Positions 50,280 through 62,895 of a stretch of DNA of 64,000 nt are shown one piece after another. The notes beneath the pieces were generated by a model that worked only from the letters and a program-made list of their open reading frames with translations, was not told the DNA's origin and did no database searches. Position numbers and translations under genes: made by a program. Positions within the stretch are counted from its first letter, which is position 1; every line of letters starts with the position of its first letter. Source of the DNA: Megachile rotundata (Eukaryota; Arthropoda; Insecta; Hymenoptera; Megachilidae); contig NC_134995.1 of the NCBI RefSeq assembly GCF_050947335.1, positions 7,478,501-7,542,500 of the forward strand, given 5' to 3'.

Positions 50280-51270
50280 CGAATATCGATTACAAACCAC
50301 CCTTTGAATTTCATAAAAATGTTAACAAATTGGCTCTTCGTGATATGAAGGAATTTGTAAAGTCTTCTCACAATTTCCATTTTCGATCGATATTCCAGAA
50401 AATCGGATTCCATAAACTTTATGATAATCCTTCATCCAATATCTTGGGCAAAAATCTGTGTCATCGGTTATCGATTACGAGTTACCCCCATAAATTTCTA
50501 AAAAATTTCCATTTTCAGTCGATATTCTGAAAAGAAGACAAAATTGCCTTCAACAAATTGCATCACGAACTACCCTTCAATCTGCAAATTATTGTAAAAT
50601 TTATAGTCTTGTCAGAACCTAATATAATTGTAATATTTTGCATCATAAAACCACGTTATTGTTTACAATTCACGAGAACCACTCTTAAATTAGGAAATCA
50701 CTGAGAAGTTCATTATTTTCCTCGAATAAAAAATTAATCTTGCAAAACTTGTCTTTGATCTGCCTTTAAAAATCCAAATTTTCAGTGCAATAGTTTACTG
50801 AAAAATAGTATTGTCATTTATCAATCATAAACCACCCTTAAATTACAAAATTATTCAGAATTCTATAATCTTCCAAAAATAAAAAAATGAAACTTGCAAA
50901 AATTTTCTTTAATTTCCTTTTAAAAATCCAAATTTTCAATGCAATATTTTACTCAAAAATAGTATTATTATTTATCAATCACAAACCACCCTTAAATTAC
51001 AAAATTATTCAGAACTCTACAATCTTCAAAAACTAAAAAAAAATGGAACTTGCAAAACTTTTCTTTAATTTTCTAAAAAATAAAATCCTTGATGCAATAT
51101 TTCATCCTAATAACAATATCACTATCAATCACAAACCACCCTTAAATACAGAATTACTGAAAACTCCACAACCTCCCAAGAATAAAAATAAAAATTTGTC
51201 AAATCTTCTAAAAGTCTAAATCCTCGTCCCAATACTTTATTTCCAAAATATCTACCAATCACAAACCTCC
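50280..51270. repeat. Diverged tandem repeat, unit about 150 bp
   Basis: The word CACAAACCACCCTTAAATTA and variants recur at about 50290, 50560, 50825, 50979 and 51130, each followed by a CTTGCAAAACTTTTCTTTAA-like block. The first interval probably covers a diverged unit. Confidence 0.7.
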
Positions 51271-51314
51271 ATCAGAAAACAACTAAAAAAACTCCTTCCA
51301 CAGAATCGATTAAA

Positions 51315-51490
51315 CAATCACAAAACCTTTCTCTAACCTCCAATAAAAAATCCCCAAATCTTTCTCTAACCTCCAATAAAAAATCCCCAAATCTTTCTCT
51401 AACCTCCAATAAAAAATCCCAAAATCTTCCTCTAACCTCCAATAAAAAATCCCAAAATCTTTCTCTCCAATAAAAAATCCCAACTCCGCT
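51315..51490. repeat. 33-bp tandem repeat
   Basis: Five copies of a 33-bp unit with CTCTAACCTCCAATAAAAAA. The minus frame gives an 11-residue repeat and is not a gene. Confidence 0.9.
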
Positions 51491-52009
51491 CCAAAAAACC
51501 ACATCGTTAACAAATCACCCTTCCGAACTCTCCCTTGCCATACGGTGGTAGTTAATCTTGCTGACAGAATGGAAAGCCGTTCGTTGTTTTCTTTTTCCCC
51601 GATAGAACACCCCCGCAAACACCTTGACGATCCTGTACGTGCGAAACGCGACAGATGCGTGGTTGAACTCGAAACAGAGGGACTCGGGGGTGGCCACCCC
51701 ATCGTTTAACTTCGTTAATCCGATTGTTCCTTGGCCAGTCGTGGTGGCCGCGTTAAAAGAGCCGCGATGGGAATATACACTTGTACTGCGGATTCCTTGG
51801 GGTCGAAGGGGGTTGAATCCTTAGGGGTAGGTAAACGAGAAATATCTTTGTGCCGCAACATTTGGCGCTGATCGATTTTGTTTGTATTAAAGATTGCTTT
51901 GGAATTCACCTAGGGTGAATTATACAGTTTTTAATCGCTTTAGCTCTTTTTAAGCTGAATAAATTTCTGAACTTGTTTGATGAAATTAGGGATTCTTTTA
52001 GAAACGACT
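51491..52009. other. Unique DNA
   Basis: 51510-51830 is complex, CpG-containing and open on both strands, with no recognised domain. Possibly a regulatory island. Confidence 0.45.
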
Positions 52010-52620
52010 GGAATAATTTCTTTAGTGGTTCTTTTGAAACGACTGGAGTAATTTCTTTAGAAGATTAAGGTGAGTTTTCACTTTAAGGGTTGATGAATTT
52101 TGGACAATTGTATTTTTAATTTGAATTAAGTAATTTCTTTGGAAGATTAAAGTGAGAGTATAGTTTAAGGGTTGATAAATTTTGGACAATTGTATTTTTA
52201 ATTTGAATCAAGTAATTTCTTTAGAAGATTAAGGTGAGTGTACACTTTAAGGGTTGATAAATTTTGGACAATTGTATTTTTTATTTGGATCAAGTAATTT
52301 CTTTAGAAGATTAAGGTGAGTTTTCACTTTAAGGGTTGATGAATTTTGGACAATTGTATTTTTAATTTGAATTAAGTAATTTCTTTAGAAGATTAAGGTG
52401 AATCTACACTTTAGGGGTTGATGAATTTTGGACAATTGTATTTTTAATTTGAATCAAGTAATATCTTTAGAAGATTAAGATGAATGTACACTTTAAGGGT
52501 TGATAAATTTTGGACAATTGTATTCTTAATTTAAATGTAGTGACTTTAGAAGATTAAAGTGAGTGTGCACTTTAGGGTTTTCTAAATTTTGGACAATTAT
52601 TCTCTTAATTTGAATAACAT
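52010..52620. repeat. 82-bp tandem repeat, about seven copies
   Basis: The word TGGACAATTGTATTTTTAAT lies at 52101, 52183, 52265, 52347, 52429 and 52511, exactly 82 bp apart, with a final diverged unit at 52590. Units contain TTTAGAAGATTAAGGTGAGT, which mimics a splice donor in each copy. Confidence 0.95.
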
Positions 52621-53329
52621 TTATTTTTGGGGTTGAAAAATACTCTTTCTGTTTTATCATACAAAACTAACGAACATGACACATGAACATTATCAATAAA
52701 CATGAATATAATTACAATTATATTTTTACAATTACAAAACTTCAAATTTACAATATTATAATTTAAAAAATTGTTTATTTTACCAACTCATGAATTTACT
52801 TTGAAATGTACAAATTTAAAAATTTCTGAAGCAACGTGGTATATTATTAGCTGATAATTACGATTTATTATCAAGTACAGTCGATAAAAAATTGCTGTTC
52901 AATCGTGCGAAGCCTCCTGCTATCGTGGAAGAGTATTATCGGATCTATTCGATTCGAGATTACATACATTGATGGCGTATACCAATTTTCTTAGCATTCT
53001 TGCGATTCCATCGAGTTCAGAGACCCAAGCTTGCTTCTAATCGTTACGGCATATTTACAGTCGCGTGTGGATGGTAGCTTAATATGTCGATTGTTTATGA
53101 TCGTGCATCATTTGCACGCGATGTTGTTTCCCTCGTATCTGATTACGCTAATCTGTAATCCTACGGATTTTATCTTTGTGTACGATCGTCTTTTACCAAG
53201 CGTTGAAGTCTTTGAGGCGATTAGAAATTTATTTTTCGATCATTTTATTTCTTCCTTGTTCATTTGTAATTTTTTACTTAAAGAGTTCTGGTGTAATTTG
53301 ATGTACTTTTTCAGATTTTCAAATTTTTA
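52621..53329. other. Unique DNA
   Basis: 52840-53230 is complex, with a 99-codon frame at 53031-53330 that has no recognised domain. Possible conserved non-coding element. Confidence 0.45.
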
Positions 53330-53835
53330 AATTTTTAAATTTTCAAATATTCGAATTTCTAGGTCTACTATTTTCATATTTGAAATTATTTAATTTTATC
53401 AATTTTATGAGTTCTTAAATTTCCAAATTGGTAAATTTTCAAGTTCCTACAGGTGCAAATTCCATAATTCTGAAATTTGCTAATTTCCAAATATTTCTCA
53501 AACTCCACATATTTTCTAATCCCAAAATTCTCAAACTCCTCAATTTTCCAAATTCCAAAATTCTCAAACACCCAATTTCTCCAAATTCCAAAAGTCTCAA
53601 ACTCCCCAATTTCTCCAAATCTCAAAATTCTCAAATTCTCCAATTCTCCAAATCCCAAAATTCTCAAATTCCCCAATTCTCCAAATCCCAAAATTCTCAA
53701 ATTCCCCAATTCTCCAAATCCCCAAATTCTCAAATTCCCCAATTCTCCAAATTCCCCAATTCTCAAATTCCCAACTCTCCAAACCCCAAAATTCTCAAAA
53801 TAAAAAATTTCCCAAATTCTCCAATTTCTTGCAAA
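53330..53835. repeat. 32-bp array of four octamers
   Basis: Best unit at 53630-53760: CCAAATCC, CAAAATTC, TCAAATTC, CCCAATTC. This is the reverse-complement sense of the GAATTTGG-type arrays. Open frames on both strands are repeat artefacts. Confidence 0.9.
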
Positions 53836-54549
53836 TCTACAGCCAGTACATATTACCAACTTTGTATCACAAAAAGACAATAACTTCAATATCATATATA
53901 AAATTGCCACCATATATAAAAACATATACATCTTGTAACAAATGTTGTATTTTCCTGCACACATGAATCATCGTGTTCTAAAAATGCACCATTATATCAC
54001 TGTAAACTATATGCACGGTACTTATTTTCGACCACATCCCTCGGGGGTTGCATTTGGACTTCCTGCTCCTCAACAACCCCGTTTATCTCTCTCCTCTTTC
54101 TCTCTCTCTCCCCCGCGTTCTTATTCCCGTTCACCATGTCCGAGAGTACGCGTTATTATTACTCGAACGTGCCACGAGGCTCGCATATTGCCACCTTACG
54201 TAACCCACATAGTGTTTGAGGAGTAAGAAAGATATCCTCCGGCTTCAGGATAACTACACTGAGCAAAGTGCGAGAGAGAGAGAGAGACAGAAAGACGCTC
54301 ACCTTTCGGTGAGTCAGGCAGCGGAACGACCATAGATCTGAAACATAGGGAAAGAGAGAGATAACTGGATTCTCTAGTCGAGGACTAAGTAGCTCGGCAA
54401 AGATCACGGCATCGGGCGTGGGAACAAGGCCCCTCCTGGCTCTCTATATACGTGGTGTCCCATTATTTCTTAATCGTTTCAACACCTTTCAACAACGTAA
54501 CTTTTAGAACATATGCAGGGTATCTGGTTACTGCGTTATATCAGTACTA
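53836..54549. other. Unique DNA with CT/GA microsatellites
   Basis: 54080-54120 is C/T-rich and 54267-54290 is a (GA)n tract. 54020-54460 is otherwise complex, without a supported gene. Confidence 0.5.
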
Positions 54550-55460
54550 AAAGTATACAGGGTGTTTCATATTAAGTCATAAGTTTGAAGACATTTTTAC
54601 ACCTTGTGTGTGGCACTCACATGTGTGGCTTCAAACATGTGTATTTGGGTACAGATTTATTTATGTCACGTGATTTATGATGGTAAAACTTGTGTACAGG
54701 GTGTTTCATTTAAGATAGCAAGGTCTGTTATTGAATAACATGGTCCCATATTAAATAGCACACATAACTTTGTAATCGTTTTAACATATATGAATGAGTG
54801 TAACTTCACATATGTGACTATATACACTGGTTACAGCTTAATTCACATCAGGTAACTTATAGTGGTACAACTTATGTACAGGGTGTTTCATGTAATATAT
54901 TAAAGTCCCATATTAAATATCACCTATAACTTTGTAATTATTTTAACACATATGAATGACTGTAACTTCACACATGTGACTATGTATACTGGTTGCAGCT
55001 TAATTCATATCAGGTGGCTTATAGTGGTAGAATTTGTGTACAGGGTGTTTCATGTAAAATATTAAAGTCCCATATTAAATATCACCTATAACTTTGTAAT
55101 TATTTTAACACATATGAATAACTGTAACTTCACATATGTGACTATATACATTAGTTATAGTTTCATTCATGTTAGGTGACTATGATAGTAAAACTTGTAT
55201 ACAAGATCCTATATGAAAGGTCCTATACTTGTGTCCTATACGAAAGAACACAGTCCCATCTCAAATACCACAGTCCCATATTAATTAGCACCATATAACT
55301 CCATAATCATTTGTACACCTAATGAGAACAACACTGTAACCTCATGTGGATGCAAACACAGTCTTACAATTCTGATCACATCAGGTGTCGATTCATGGTT
55401 CTAAAACTTGTGTACAAGGTGTTCCATACAAAACAGTCCCATATCCAACAGTACAGTTCC
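54550..55460. repeat. Tandem repeat with ACAGGGTGTTTCAT motif
   Basis: The word TACAGGGTGTTTCAT recurs at 54555, 54695, 54877 and 55039, with degenerate copies near 55200 and 55413 (spacings 140-182 bp). Words such as CATATGTGACTATATAC also recur once per unit. The units are diverged and of unequal length. Confidence 0.85.
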
Positions 55461-56119
55461 ATAACAATCATCCTATCCGACATAAACGCTGTAATTTCAA
55501 ACAGCATCATAACTATCAACACAACTGGTTACTCTTTCGTTCCTACAGAGAGGTTATTTATGATAGTAACTTCCCTATGAAATGTTCTATTTTGAACGAC
55601 AATAATTGTCAAGTGAATCAATAAACGTCAGTTAACTTCTGAAATATACTTTCATCACATGAGTCCTGAATATTTGAACCATTCGATCAAGTTTCATTTG
55701 AGATAAAAATTGATATGAATATATAATTTGACTACGTACTCCTGACTCACAATTATCTTCGCCAAGAAGATATTTTTCATTATGAATTTCACTCTGAAGT
55801 ATACTGTAATTTGAATAATAGTAGACTGTATCGTTTGAATTAATGGACACCCCGTATGTGGGTACCATTACCTCCTCTCGACACACAAGGAACATTACTG
55901 GAACTTCCTCGGTGTGGATGCGGCTGCTTAACAGTACCTGGAGTGGCCGATCCAACGTCCTGCTAGTTGAATACGGCACATCCTTCTAACAGCACGCGAC
56001 CCTAACACGGTTCGTAAAGGAACTCGCATAGCTTCTTCCTTTTTCTTTCATCGTGGAAGAAGCTGGCTAGGTTATGGTTTGTTGATCTTCGCACGCGGTG
56101 AAATTGTTTACTCGTGGAT
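55461..56119. other. Unique DNA
   Basis: 55640-56100 is complex with a 115-codon minus frame lacking any recognised domain. Confidence 0.45.
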
Positions 56120-56690
56120 TGAGATTGATTGTTGGGAACTCAGGGATTTTTGGGTGAATGGTTAGGAGTTTGATGAACTGGAGATTTAGGGGTTTGGGAC
56201 ATTTGGAATTTGGGGATTTGGGGAGTTTGGAATTTGGGGATTTAGGGATTTGGGGAGCTTAGAATTTGGGGATTTTTGGGATTTGGGGAGTTTGGAATTT
56301 GGGGATTTAGGGATTTGGGGACTTTGGAATTTGGGGATTTAGGGATTTGGTGACTTTGGAATTTAGGGATTTAGGGATTTGGGGAGCTTGGAATTTGGGG
56401 AGCTTAGAATTTGGGGATTTAGGGATTTGGCAAATTTGAGATTGGGAAATTTGGAATTTGGGAAATTTGGGATTTGGGAAATTTGGGATTTGGGAAATTT
56501 GGGATTTGAGAAATTTGGGATTTGGGAAATTTGGGATTTGAGAAATTTGGAATTGGGAAATTTGGGATTTGAGAAATTTGGAATTTGGGAAATTTGGGAT
56601 TTGAGAAATTTAGAATTTGGCGAATTTGGGATTTGAGAAATTTGGAATTTGTGAAACTTGAGACTAAAAATTTGAGAAATTGCAAATTTG
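56120..56690. repeat. Octamer array (GGGATTTG + GGAAATTT)
   Basis: The proximal part has a longer unit (GGGGATTT, AGGGATTT, GGGGAGTT, TGGAATTT). The distal part (56430-56640) is a clean 16-bp two-octamer unit GGAAATTT GGGATTTG. Confidence 0.9.
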
Positions 56691-57179
56691 AAAATTTCAC
56701 TACTAAATCGAAAATGAAATTGCATTCTAACATTCCCCTTTTCATTAATACTCTCACGCACACTTACAGTAATGAACAATAAGTGCAATTTATCAAACAC
56801 TCCTCTACGAAGTCAATTTCCATCAACGATAGAGTTCACCGACCGACAAGATGTATAAGATACATCAATCAAGCGTAATTTTCTAATTCACAAGATTTTC
56901 ATAGAAAATACTCAGTAAGTTCACTATAACAGAGGGCCAGAAATAGAGCTTATTGCAGATGAATGGAGCCCTAGCTCGGTCAAGGCTTCGTTTATTTACA
57001 TCGTGCAAAGGACATCGCGTTCACATCGCGGAGGCGGTCTTGCATTGTTACATTGGCGCCTGACTCCCAATGCAACAAATTACTTTCACTTTGGTACGGT
57101 GATAATGCTCGATGTATCGGTGTTTGAGATTCTCACCTGAAAATCACTACAGTTTATCAATTCTGGAGGAAATTCTTTC
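56691..57179. other. Unique DNA
   Basis: 56820-57140 is complex; no supported gene. Confidence 0.45.
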
Positions 57180-57930
57180 TTTTTTGGAGAGAAAATTTGG
57201 GATTTTTGGAGTTGCTGATTTGGAGTTTTGGGAGTTTTGGATTTTGGGATTGTGGAATTGTAGGATTTTGGAATTTGAGAGGTTAGATTTTGAGATTTTG
57301 GGATTGTGGATTATTGGGATTTTTAAATTCTGGGATTTGGGAATTTGGGATTCTGGGATTTTAGGTTTTTGGGATTTGGGTTTTTGGATTTTCGAGGATT
57401 TGGGTTTTCGGGTTTTTGGGATTTGGGTTTTTGGGTTTTGGGTTTTGGGTTTTTGAGTTTTTGGAATTTTGGTTTTTGAAATTTGAGATTTTGGGATTTT
57501 TGGATTTTTGGATTCGGGTTTTTGGTATTTTGAGATTGGGTTTTTGGAATTTCGGTTTTTGAAATTTGAGATTTTGGGATTTTTGGATTTCAGGATTCGG
57601 GTTTTCGGTGTTTTGGGATTTGGGTTTTTCGGTTTTTGGGTTTTTGGGATTTTGGAATTTTAGGATTTTGAAATTGTAGAATTTTGAGATTTGGGTTTTT
57701 GAAATTTGAAATTTTGGGATTGTAGAATATTGGGATTTGGGTTTTTGAAATTTGAAATTTTGGGATTGTAGAATATTGGGATTTGGGTTGTTGGATTTTG
57801 AGGTTTTAGAATTAAAAAATTTTGGGATGTGGGTTTTAGAATCGCGAAGTTGGAGTTTTAAAATTTTTTAATTTTAGTAATTCAAGGTTTAGGGTTTAGG
57901 GTCTTTTAATTTTGGGATGTGGGAATATTT
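57180..57930. repeat. G/T-rich minisatellite (GGGATTTTGGGTTTTTGG type)
   Basis: Irregular array of GGGATTTG, GGGTTTTT and GAAATTTT words on a strongly G/T-rich + strand, with many closely spaced GGG runs. Confidence 0.9.
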
Positions 57931-59519
57931 TGATCTAGGGACTTTTCTGGTGAATTTTACAATCTGCAACATCTACAAGAGCCCTAACACACAATTCCAA
58001 AAACCCATGTCTCAAAATTAAACAATTTCAGAACTCCAATTCGAGAATCTCCAATAAAAACCCCTTTTTGGAATTTGAAAAATTTTTTGGAGATATCATT
58101 GTCAGACTGCGACCTACTTCTAAAAGTAAACAAAGGCTCCGATTTATTCGATCTCAGCACATGTCGCAATTACTAGGACCGAACTCTCATACGTTCGAAG
58201 GCGTAGTCGTTCGGTAGCATCAGGTTCTCCTCGATCTTTTCTCGCAGGATCTCTAGCGCGTCAGATGCAAGGATCCACGCTTCGCTGAGAGGGCTACACT
58301 TCCGTGCAAATGTGTGTCACGAGTTTCCCACGAGATGAACCTCTGGCGAATGGCAACATAGGCGCGGGTATAGACCAATTACTAGCTTTTGCCTCTCATT
58401 CAGTCGCTCGCTCTCTTGCTCGCTCGCGATTTACGCGCACGATCAATCCGCTCGGCAACGCGCTCGCGATTAAAACCGCAACGACGCCTGACACGCTTAT
58501 TTGCTGCCTCGTAAACATCTTTATGGATGAAAATTTTATTCGACCGGCTATTTTATTTCTTAACGCGTTCGCTGCCAGACTCGACGAGTCTCGTAACTGG
58601 GCCGATTTGTTTCTCTCGTTAATTTTATTAATATTGTTGCGAATTATATTTATATTTGGTATCTTTCATTCATGTCACATATTGTTCAACAATATCGATA
58701 TTATTTTTTATTATATTTTTATTATACATATAATATTATTGTTTATGAAATTATTAATGATATAAATATTATAATTTTTGATATTAGTTAAATGTCAACT
58801 TAGTATAAAAATGCTAACTAAATAAACATCATATTATTTAAAAGTAAAATTTGTTTTTTTGACAATTTGTTCAATTTGTTTTTGTGATAGGAAAATATAA
58901 AATGACGTTAGGTGGTTGACCCCGAACAAAATACCAGATTAAACGAAATGATTTTCGAAAAAGCCGCGTCACCATCATTACCGCCGCGTTTCCATTAAAC
59001 GATTCAATTCCGGTGGCGCGTGGCTCGTTCGATTTCACGGAGGAATTATTTCAAGAAGCAAGTCGAAACGTCGTTGTCCTGGAAGAAGTCCTGGCCGATT
59101 ATCCACGGAGAGGTGCGTTTCCTAGTCACAGCCCGTAATACCGCGATTCACCGTGGGAATCCTTGAAGGTGTACCGTTGCATCTGCTCGTTGTTCCGCCA
59201 AACGAACCGTGATTCCATTTAACCCTTGTAATCGTCGCGAGGCGGGCAGGGGTGGTTTCTTTTTGTCATTTCTGAACGGAGAAACTGCTCGGTTTTCCTG
59301 CTAGAACCGCGATGGATCCGCTCGAGCGGACAGAAAAAACAAGGCGGACGTGACTCTTACAGCGATACTAAATCGCGGAAGATGGTTATAATAGACACGG
59401 TTCAAATTTGAAATATGTCGTTTTAATGGTAGGTGTGTTTTGTCAGGGAAGATTTATGGGATTTTATGGTTTTGTAGTGCGATTCGATTTGGGATGGCTG
59501 ATAGGAAGAGAGAGGTTTA
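57931..59519. other. Unique DNA with complex islands
   Basis: 58180-58640 and 58910-59400 are CpG-containing and complex. The frame at 58304-58765 is open for 153 codons but begins at a GTG and has no recognised domain. These are among the better candidates for conserved non-coding regulatory DNA. Confidence 0.45.
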
Positions 59520-60690
59520 GTGGAAGGGAATTTTGGGGTATTTGAATTTTGGAATTAGGGAATTCGAGGATTGTGGAAGTTTTTGAATTTGTGATCTTTT
59601 GAAGTTTTGGCATTTGGAATTTTGGAATTTGGAGTTCTGAAATTTGGAATGTTGGAATTCTGCCAGGGTTGAAGTTTAGAATTTTGGAATTCTGAAATTT
59701 TGGAACTTGGAATTCTAGGACTTGGAATTTTGGAATTCTAGAACTTGGAATTCTGAAATTTTGGGATTCTGCAATTCTGAAATTTTGGAATTCTGGAATT
59801 TTGGAGTTCTGGAATTTGGAATTCTGGAACTTGGAATTCTGAAATTCTGGAACTTGGAATTCTGAAATTTTGGAATTCTGGAATTTTAGAGTTCTGGAAT
59901 TTGGAATTCTGCAATTTTGGAATTCTGGAACTTGGAATTCTGAAATTCTGGAACTTGGAATTTTGGAATTCTAGGACTTGGAATTCTAGAGTTCTGGAAC
60001 TTGGAATTCTAGAATTCTAAAATTCTAAAATTCTGAAATTTGAAATTTGGAAATTCTGGAACTTGGAATTCTGCAATTCTGAAATTTTGGAGTTCTGGAA
60101 TTTGGAATTCTGAAATTCTGGAACTTGGAATTCTGAAATTTTGGAATTCTGGAATTTTGGAGTTCTGGAATTTGGAATTCTGCAATTTTGGAATTCTGGA
60201 ACTTGGAATTCTGAAATTCTGGAACTTGGAATTTTGGAATTCTAGGACTTGGAATTCTAGAGTTCTGGAACTTGGAATTCTAAAATTCTGAAATTTGAAA
60301 TTTGGAAATTCTGGAACTTGGAATTCTGGAATTCTGAAATTTTGGGATTCTGCAATTCTGAAATTCTGGAACTTGGAATTCTGAAATTTTGGAATTCTGG
60401 AATTCTGGAGTTATGGAATTTGGAATTCTGGAACTTGGAATTCTGAAATTCTGGAACTTGGAATTTTGGAATTCTAGGACTTGGAATCCTGGAATTCTAG
60501 GACTTGGAATTCTGGAGTTTTGGAACTTGGAATTCTAGAATTCTAAAATTCTGGAACTTGAAATTTTGAAATTCTAGAACTTGGAATTCTGGAATTCTTG
60601 AGTTTTCAAATTTTGAAACTTGGAATTTTTTAATTTTTAAATTCTGGAATTCTTTTTCCATTTTGAAACCCTGCAATTTTTTAAATTTTG
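59520..60690. repeat. GGAATTCT/GGAACTTG array with 271-bp higher-order unit
   Basis: Modules GGAATTCT, GGAACTT, GAATTCTG and AAATTTTG. A marker (CTAGGACTTGGAATTCTAGA) falls at 59971 and 60242, 271 bp apart, with the same module order following, so a higher-order unit is present; a third partial unit starts near 60472. Confidence 0.9.
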
Positions 60691-62049
60691 CGATTTTAGA
60701 ATTATGATAATTTGCAGATTTTAATATTTCGAAAGATTGAATCTATTAAATTTTGTAAAAAAATACAATGAATGTAATTATCTATTCACTTAGGAACTTA
60801 TCTAGCTATGTACATAACTTGACTAATAACATCTCCAGCATTTTCGTAGCAACTTATCAGACAATTTGTCTACCAGCTTATATAGCAATTTATGTAGAAA
60901 TTTACCTAGCAAGTCTAGAAACTTGCTTCACAACTTACTTCATCTAAACACGTCTTTTTATGAGTGTATCAGATGTGACCGCTTCGTTGCTCTTACATTC
61001 ATGACAAACTGTACTTTATCTACTCCACTATGAGCAATCACTCTGATACTTCCAAGTAACATCTTTCCATCTGTGCACGATACATTTTCAAAACTATATT
61101 TATAATATAAGTATAAGTACTTCAACACATAAATCCTTTCTTGTTAATATTTCATCCGTAAAACATTTCAATTCTGCAACTTTGTAACACCGAATCAAAC
61201 CTCTGCACGATCCTCCAATTACGCGCCATAACTTACCGAAAACCGGGACTTGAACCGCGTACTCGACATCAAAGCACCCAATTACCAAGGTTGTTTCTCA
61301 ATCCCTCTGATCGCAAAAAGCGTCGAAGAAAGGCAAACTCTGTCATAAAAAAGAAGTATCATCGAACAGATCCATCAGCATTGTACTCGAAAAGCTGAAG
61401 ATGCACGCGATCGACGATTCTCATCGAGTCGTGGAAAAATGGCGTGGTTAACGGTAACGCGAGGCACGGAAAAACGAAAACGTTCGAGACGGGGTGACGA
61501 ACGAATTAGAAATTACAATTACAGTCGACTGGTTCATAACACGCGCCATAGCCAGACCGTGAGAAAATTGTCGTTCATTCGAATTTTTGCTGGAGATCCG
61601 TAGATCGTGACTGTCTTGACTGATCGGACCTCGTTTTCGGTTCGTTAGCGGATTAATCGTAGCTGGAATTAATTCCGACCTGTTGCAACTTTTTGCTACG
61701 GTTGTTGGCATTTTTATTCGCTCCCTGGTGATCCGGCGCTTATGAGTTAGGGGAGTATGAGGAAATTCTGGTTGGTTTTATAAAGTGTAATGTTTGAAAT
61801 TTTGCTGTCTTTATTTTATGATTCATATGAATTGTTAGTGCAGATTTAATTTCAGCAAATTTTGCGAAAATATTTCTTGGTATACTTTTTTGCTACTAGT
61901 ACGTGAAGGATTAATTAATAATTCTTCTTTGAATTTTTAGTAATTCATATTTTTAGATTTTTAAGTTTGCAGATGTTGAAACTCACGAATTTCCAAATTT
62001 TGAGATTCTTAAATGATTTTGCAAGTTTATCGATTTTGGGATATGATAA
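60691..62049. other. Unique DNA
   Basis: 60780-61740 is complex, with an island at 61380-61720 containing an 87-codon minus frame without recognised domain. No gene supported. Confidence 0.45.
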
Positions 62050-62895
62050 TTTTCATATCTCCTAAATTTCAAAATCCATAAATCTGAAAATTCTCCAAAA
62101 CTCAAGTTTTTAAATCCATAGATCTCAAATTCCACAAATCCTTAAGTTCCCAAATTCCCAAATCCCTAGATTCCACAAATCTTGGAATCTCCAAATTCAA
62201 AAATTCCCTAGTTCCCAAATCTCCTAGTCCCCAAATTCCCTAGTCTCAAAATTCGCTAGTTCCAAAATTCCGAAGTTCCAAAATTCCTAAGACCCAAAAT
62301 CCCCTAGTCCCAAAATTCCGAAGTTCCAAAATTCCCTAGTCCCGAAATTTCCTAGTTCCAAAATTCCTTAGTCCCAAAATTCCGAAGTTCCAAAATTCCC
62401 TAGTCTCAAAATTTCCTAATTCCAAAATTCCCTAGTCCCAAAATTCCCTAATTCCAAAATTCCCTAATTCCAAAATTCCCTAGTCCCAAATTTCACAAGT
62501 TCCAAAATTCCCTAGTTCAAAAAATCCCTAGTCCCAAAATTCACTAGTTCCAAAATTCCCTAGTACCAAAATTCCCAAAACCCCAAAATTCCCTAGTTTA
62601 AAAATTCCGCAGCCCCCAAATTTCCAAATCTATACATTCCCAAGTCTCCAATTCCAAAGTCCCCAAATTCCCAAAATCCCAATTAACCAAATCCACACAT
62701 TTCCAAATTCCCAAATCACCAAATTAAAAATTTCCAATTCGCAAATCACCAAATTAAAAATTTCCAATTCCCAAATCACCAAATTAAAAATTTCCAATTC
62801 CCAAGTCACCAAATTTAAAATTTCCAATTCCCAAATTACCAAATTAAAAATTTGCAATTCCCAAAATTCCCAAATTTCCACCTCCTAAATTACAA
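62050..62895. repeat. 16-bp array, ending in a 30-bp repeat
   Basis: 62200-62600 is a 16-bp unit of two octamers (CAAAATTC CCTAGTCC and CGAAGTTC variants). 62690-62870 turns into a 30-bp unit containing CAAATCACCAAATTAAAAAT, five copies. Confidence 0.9.
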
